A stretch of 64,000 bases of DNA from positions 1-64,000 of the forward strand of contig JBAMDO010000560.1 of NCBI GenBank assembly GCA_037074765.1, in the 5' to 3' direction. The DNA is from Mansonella perstans (Eukaryota > Nematoda > Chromadorea > Rhabditida > Onchocercidae). Numbering within the stretch: position 1 is the stretch's first letter; the number at the start of each line of letters is the position of its first letter. The notes beneath the pieces are model-generated. The model was not told where the DNA came from, searched no databases, and saw only the letters and a program-made list of their open reading frames with translations. Both the position numbers and the translations under genes were made by a program. Shown here in pieces: positions 59,809-64,000 of this stretch.

Positions 59809-62800
59809 TCATCGGTCTTCGAGTCGCAAAAGTTTGAACTTCGCGATACATTCCATTATCCAAGTCAGTGTAATAAGGTTTATGAATCTCTGCTTGGCAA
59901 CCCGTTGTGGAATGGACTGACCTGGCATATATACCGCAAACAAACCGGACAGCTGAAACCCGAAATTGAAAAAAATGACCAATAAGAACAAAATTTTAAT
60001 GGTATTTCCAACGGCAGTTGACTGCACACATCGAATGATGATCTATTTGCAACTGAATTTTTTGAAATTTAAAAGAATTATTTTATGGAATAAATTCGAA
60101 GTCCTGAACTTTGATGTGCATTTTACCTCATTTAAATCATTTCCTGCTCTTCGTGCATAATATGGTCTTAGTCCACTCTCAAAATATTCTTCCGCTTTGG
60201 GTTCTCGTCCCAGTATCACACCTCCAGCCAGTTGAACTAATTTTTTGATTTCACTCTCTTGATATGGCAAATATTTATGCTTGCAAAAATAAAAATGACA
60301 TCCTCGAAAGAGCCCTGGCTTCTGAAAATACATGGAAATTCAAACAGAAGCTTAAATTTCTTCGCACATTTCCATTTTTCTCCTAATAAACCTGATGATT
60401 CTCTCTCATTTCGATGTAATAGCAATGACAATTAAGAATATTGATCCCAGTGAAAAATGTCAAGAGTTTCTAATGATCTAGCAGAAAATTGTTGCATTTT
60501 GTCTATTACGATACAAAAATCCAATCTGATTTAGTTTACCAGTTGACAAATCAGGCGGAATTAGCTTGAGATTTGATCTTTTACAAAATGTTTCAAGTTA
60601 TCTCCCGAAAGATCCAGTAATCTCAGCTAAATCGCCAGCTAACAAGACTTAAAGTATCAAATCACAAATCTGCATAACGAAAGAATGCAGGACAAAGAAT
60701 AGGACAGGGGGAGGAAAAATTTTCATTTTTCTTATATTTGCCCTATCTCTAAATGCTGCCGTACTAAAAAAGTCATTAGAAAGAACAAATCATTAGGAAC
60801 TGATCTTGTCCGTTGGATCCGTTGGTGTGTAAGCAGAAAGAAAATTGAGAAAAAATGAAAAATTTAAAGAGAAACTATACTAGAAAACTGCTGTGTGCTG
60901 CATATTTTAACACCAAAAAATCGAAAAACGCACTGAAAGATAACTTGGTACCACTAAAAAAATCATAATTATAACTGAAAGCTATCTAAAAGACAAACCA
61001 ACCATTCTAGCATGATGTATCCTAGCTGCAGAACAAGAATTTTTGGCAAGCAGTTGACCATTACGATTAATTGCTGTAATTTCATATATTCCTTCATTTA
61101 CAATATCATTTGCAATCAAACATGCATCCAACCATTCACTTGTTAGAATATATTGTCCACGAAGCATAGCTTCCAAAATTTCAACTGTAAGAAAGCACAC
61201 ATCAGAAAAGTATTTCATTGCTATTTTTAAATCTTACCAACTTAAATTTCTAACTGCTTCCAGGAAACCTCTATTGATCCCTTACCAAAGCTATTTCTTC
61301 TAAGGACTTCAAAATCTTTAAACAAAACTTGCCAGTGATTTCTGCTGCTCGATTTTGCGTTTCTTGAATAACTAAATGCGTAGCAGTTTCGAAATTCATA
61401 GTACCTTTCGAGAGATCATTGAATAAAAGTTTGCCACGTTCGAGCTTTACATCCGGTAATGTTGTCGACAGGAATACGGAATATTTTTTGCATCTTCGCG
61501 AAGGATGTACTACAAATAACGTATTTAGCTCCGTCAAAAATCATTTATTCTTAAATGGATTATTTTCCGGACGTAAAAACTAATAAATTTAGATGCAACT
61601 TATTATTTCAAACAGTCAGGAAAGGCTGTTTCGACGAGTTCCAGTGTTCCAACTGCTAAAAAAACTTTTACTGCCAATTCATAATAAACTGAAACATTGA
61701 AGCAAAATAGATCCAGTCTTAAATTACATTTTTTTTATTTACTATACTTCAGCATATATGTTCATGCTTCCGACACGCATCAGTGGAGAGATACATCATT
61801 CATTTATCTGACAGATATTACACATTGTTAAGAAAATAGATGTTCGCAATTGATCTTTTCCAAAATTTTTTATTTCACAATATCCATTATTAAACAAGCA
61901 AAATTAATCTTACCAACTTGAACAGGATGTGAAATTCTGTCAAATACTTCTCGCATTTTATCATCTCTAATGAAATCCATTGGCGTTTTATCCTGTAATC
62001 TTGAATTTATTCTTCCATTTCATTAAAATTTTCAATGCTTTATACAAAAAAGAACAAAAAACACTGGAGAAAAATAGAATGGCTTTTTTCTGTGCTTTTT
62101 CTAAAAGCAATAACTAAGATAGTTAGTAATGTGCAATGTAAACCATCTTAAAGCATTACAACAATAAATAAAGTTACTTTCAAGTTATACGCTCGTCTAT
62201 CTGCTCCTTGAGATAACAAATACTCTACAGTATCGACAGCTTGCCATCTTACTGCTGCGTGAAGCGCCGTTTCACATAACTCTCCACCTAAAGTGAAATT
62301 TGATCAACTAAATTTCTGGAAGTTAATTACGATTGATCTTTGCTAAATTATTACAGACAACAAAACTATCTGTTCATCCAATATAGCACTTCTTTCAATT
62401 ATGCAATGATCGAAATGAATCTCTCAAAACAAACTACTTTGATTTTCAGCTTAATTTAGCAAATTATACAAAAAATACTTTACCATACGCATTGATTACA
62501 GCACCATTTTCAATCAAAATTTTACAGATTTCAGTATATTTATGAGCTGCTGCATGATAAAGAGCCGTCAAACCAACATTGTCACATTCATTAGCATCTT
62601 CGCCACGCTGTAATTTACAAAAATAAATTCATTTACATCTCTCACCAAACAAATTCCCTACTTCTTTATGTTGCAGTCCTCAACTGCATCAGCTCATCAT
62701 CAGCTATAACGAAAATTACTACCTCCAAAGCTTCCAAAAGCTTCTTTTTTGACCCACGTATAGCTGCATTTACTAAATTATATTCGTAGCGTTGGGATGA

Positions 62801-63737
62801 TGATTTATTAAAATTTTGTGGATCCGAATTTCTGCAACTCCGACCTTTCAACCCATGTTCCGAAACAGTGGGCTGAAAATTTTTGTTAGATGTGAAAATT
62901 AAGCACGCCAGAAATTTCAAAATATTACAACAAATGCATAATTCGTCAGGCAAATTGCGATAAATCTAATGTTCTAAGCATATACTTGCGCCATAACTTT
63001 CCCCCTCCCCCTCCCCCATCACCAAGAATGTAACTTACTCTTCTGAGTGACTGATTACTCAAAGCATTGAATGACCGAAATGATTTGTTGATTCGCCTAA
63101 TAGAGATAACCTAGACACTGTGATCTTCAAAAACATACCATCTTTTTCTTTGCCACGGTTCTACCAAAAGTATTTCTGGGCCGTTCCCTGAAGAACTGAA
63201 ATTTTTCTGGTTCATTATAAACACACAATTGCTGACTCATTAAAATATCATTGTGTATAGAAGTTCCGGCAACAGCAGCATCGTCTATTTGAGTAGATGG
63301 TGTAGCATCGTCCGCAAGAGTTGCTCTGGAAATCGTAAGCTATTTTAATTTTTGTTAAAATCTTTATCAAAAATCAAGACAGAGCTTTATTACTGCTGCA
63401 AACTAAACGAATCCCATTCATAGAAATCGATTTTTTCCTCATATATACATTATTAACAGACGATGATCAATCTGTTTTTGAGAAAAAACCAAATGACACA
63501 AAGACTTGCTTTGACGGCAGCTCTTTCGGGTGAACATCTGTGGTTTTATTACCAAAATCCTCCTTGATTTCAGCACATTCTTGCGTAGAACAAAATTCTT
63601 CGATAGTTCTTCGCTGTTCATTTGTTTCAATCAGACTAAGCATTAACTGTCGATCAAATTGGGAAACGGTGAACTGAAATACACTCCAACATTCTTCCAT
63701 TAAGCATATATCGGGATTAATATACTGAGATACTGAT
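59809..63737 (-). CDS. brd-1: BARD1 homolog (ankyrin repeats and tandem BRCT), N-terminus outside window
   Basis: Ten exons in phase (-): about 63737-63510, 63325-63139, 62872-62723, 62607-62484, 62287-62178, 61992-61914, 61509-61324, 61184-61003, 60321-60127 and 59952-59809 (stop TGA). After a linker come about three ankyrin repeats (NLVNAAIRGSKKKLLEALE; GLTALYHAAAHKYTEICKIL; ETALHAAVRWQAVDTVEYLL). Two BRCT domains follow: the first includes MNFETATHLVI...AAEITGKF and YILTSEWLDACL; the second includes PGLFRGCHFYFCKHKYLPYQ, KLVQLAGGVILGREPKAE and LTLTWIMECIAKFKLL. This order (RING, ANK, BRCT, BRCT) is BARD1, partner of BRCA1 in a histone H2A ubiquitin ligase used in recombination repair. The RING must lie right of 64000. 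The first intron seen uses a GC donor (AA|GCAAGT). The 5' border of the first exon is approximate. Confidence 0.92.
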
Positions 63738-64000
63738 GCCAGCAAGTAACTTCGGGCGTTCAAATATCAAACACAACGTGCAACATTTCAACATTGCGAC
63801 ATGGTTGCACATCTGATGTTCGATGATTTAAAACATAAACGCATTAATATTTATCACCTTATTTTCGTCAATTACCATTACGCATAAAGCATTTTTCTCC
63901 CAAGAAACCAATTGTTTTCTAATTCCAAAATATCAGTCTATTTTTGTAAACTATAGACACGAAGAACCAACTTCAGCAAGACTTTTCTTTAAACACAGAA

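Noticed and set aside
1..64000. CRISPR arrays, bacterial operons, rRNA or tRNA genes, integrated viral or Wolbachia DNA
   Set aside because: None seen: repeats lack spacer architecture, all confident genes have nematode introns, and no tRNA-like cloverleaf or bacterial coding block was noticed by eye (tRNAscan not available).

Overview
This is an AT-rich nuclear window from a nematode, most likely a spirurid (filaria-like) species. The genes are split by introns with nematode-type splice sites (mostly GTAAGT/GTATGT donors and TTTTCAG/TTTTAG acceptors). The protein repertoire includes ShK-type cysteine modules and a Polyhomeotic homolog, which Caenorhabditis is not known to keep. Gene models were built by reading exons, checking GT/GC-AG borders and testing that the phase is continuous across each junction. 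No BLAST, HMM or RNA data were available.

Layout. 296-3207 (-): cystinosin (lysosomal cystine exporter), C-terminus cut by the left edge. 3208-8461: gene-poor, repeat-rich stretch with a GC-rich 98-bp tandem array (7801-8224) that abuts an N. 8462-13250 (+): OGFOD1/Tpa1-type 2-oxoglutarate prolyl hydroxylase, 11 exons. 13872-17500 (-): long secreted, heavily sequon-bearing protein that can splice to a C-terminal ShKT-like module. 19021-20223 (+): six-helix membrane protein resembling Bax inhibitor-1. 21940-24634 (+): small secreted cysteine-rich protein. 25740-26982 (-): short coding-like exons of unknown status. 27663-32488 (+): unrecognised 677-aa protein with RRM-like folds and an Arg-rich tail. 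34195-36689 (-): ribokinase. 39798-41332 (-): exons of a multi-pass membrane protein, model unresolved. 44567-53824 (-): about 21-exon Polyhomeotic homolog (Ser/Thr/Gln-rich N-terminus, HD2-like motif, FCS zinc finger, SAM domain). 55933-57264 (+): LEPROT/Vps55. 59809 to the right edge (-): BARD1 homolog (ankyrin repeats plus two BRCT domains), N-terminal RING outside the window.

The genes are functionally unrelated neighbours (lysosome/endosome: cystinosin, LEPROT; translation: OGFOD1; sugar metabolism: ribokinase; chromatin: Polyhomeotic, BARD1). There is no sign of an operon with about 100-bp spacing. The most striking unexplained element is a 40-bp tandem repeat at 59552-59731; three units carry a perfect AGGTCA-nnn-TGACCT palindrome, the classic nuclear-receptor IR3 site. 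A second theme is pervasive short tandem duplication (20-160 bp), several of which copy exon edges, splice sites, a start codon or a stop codon.
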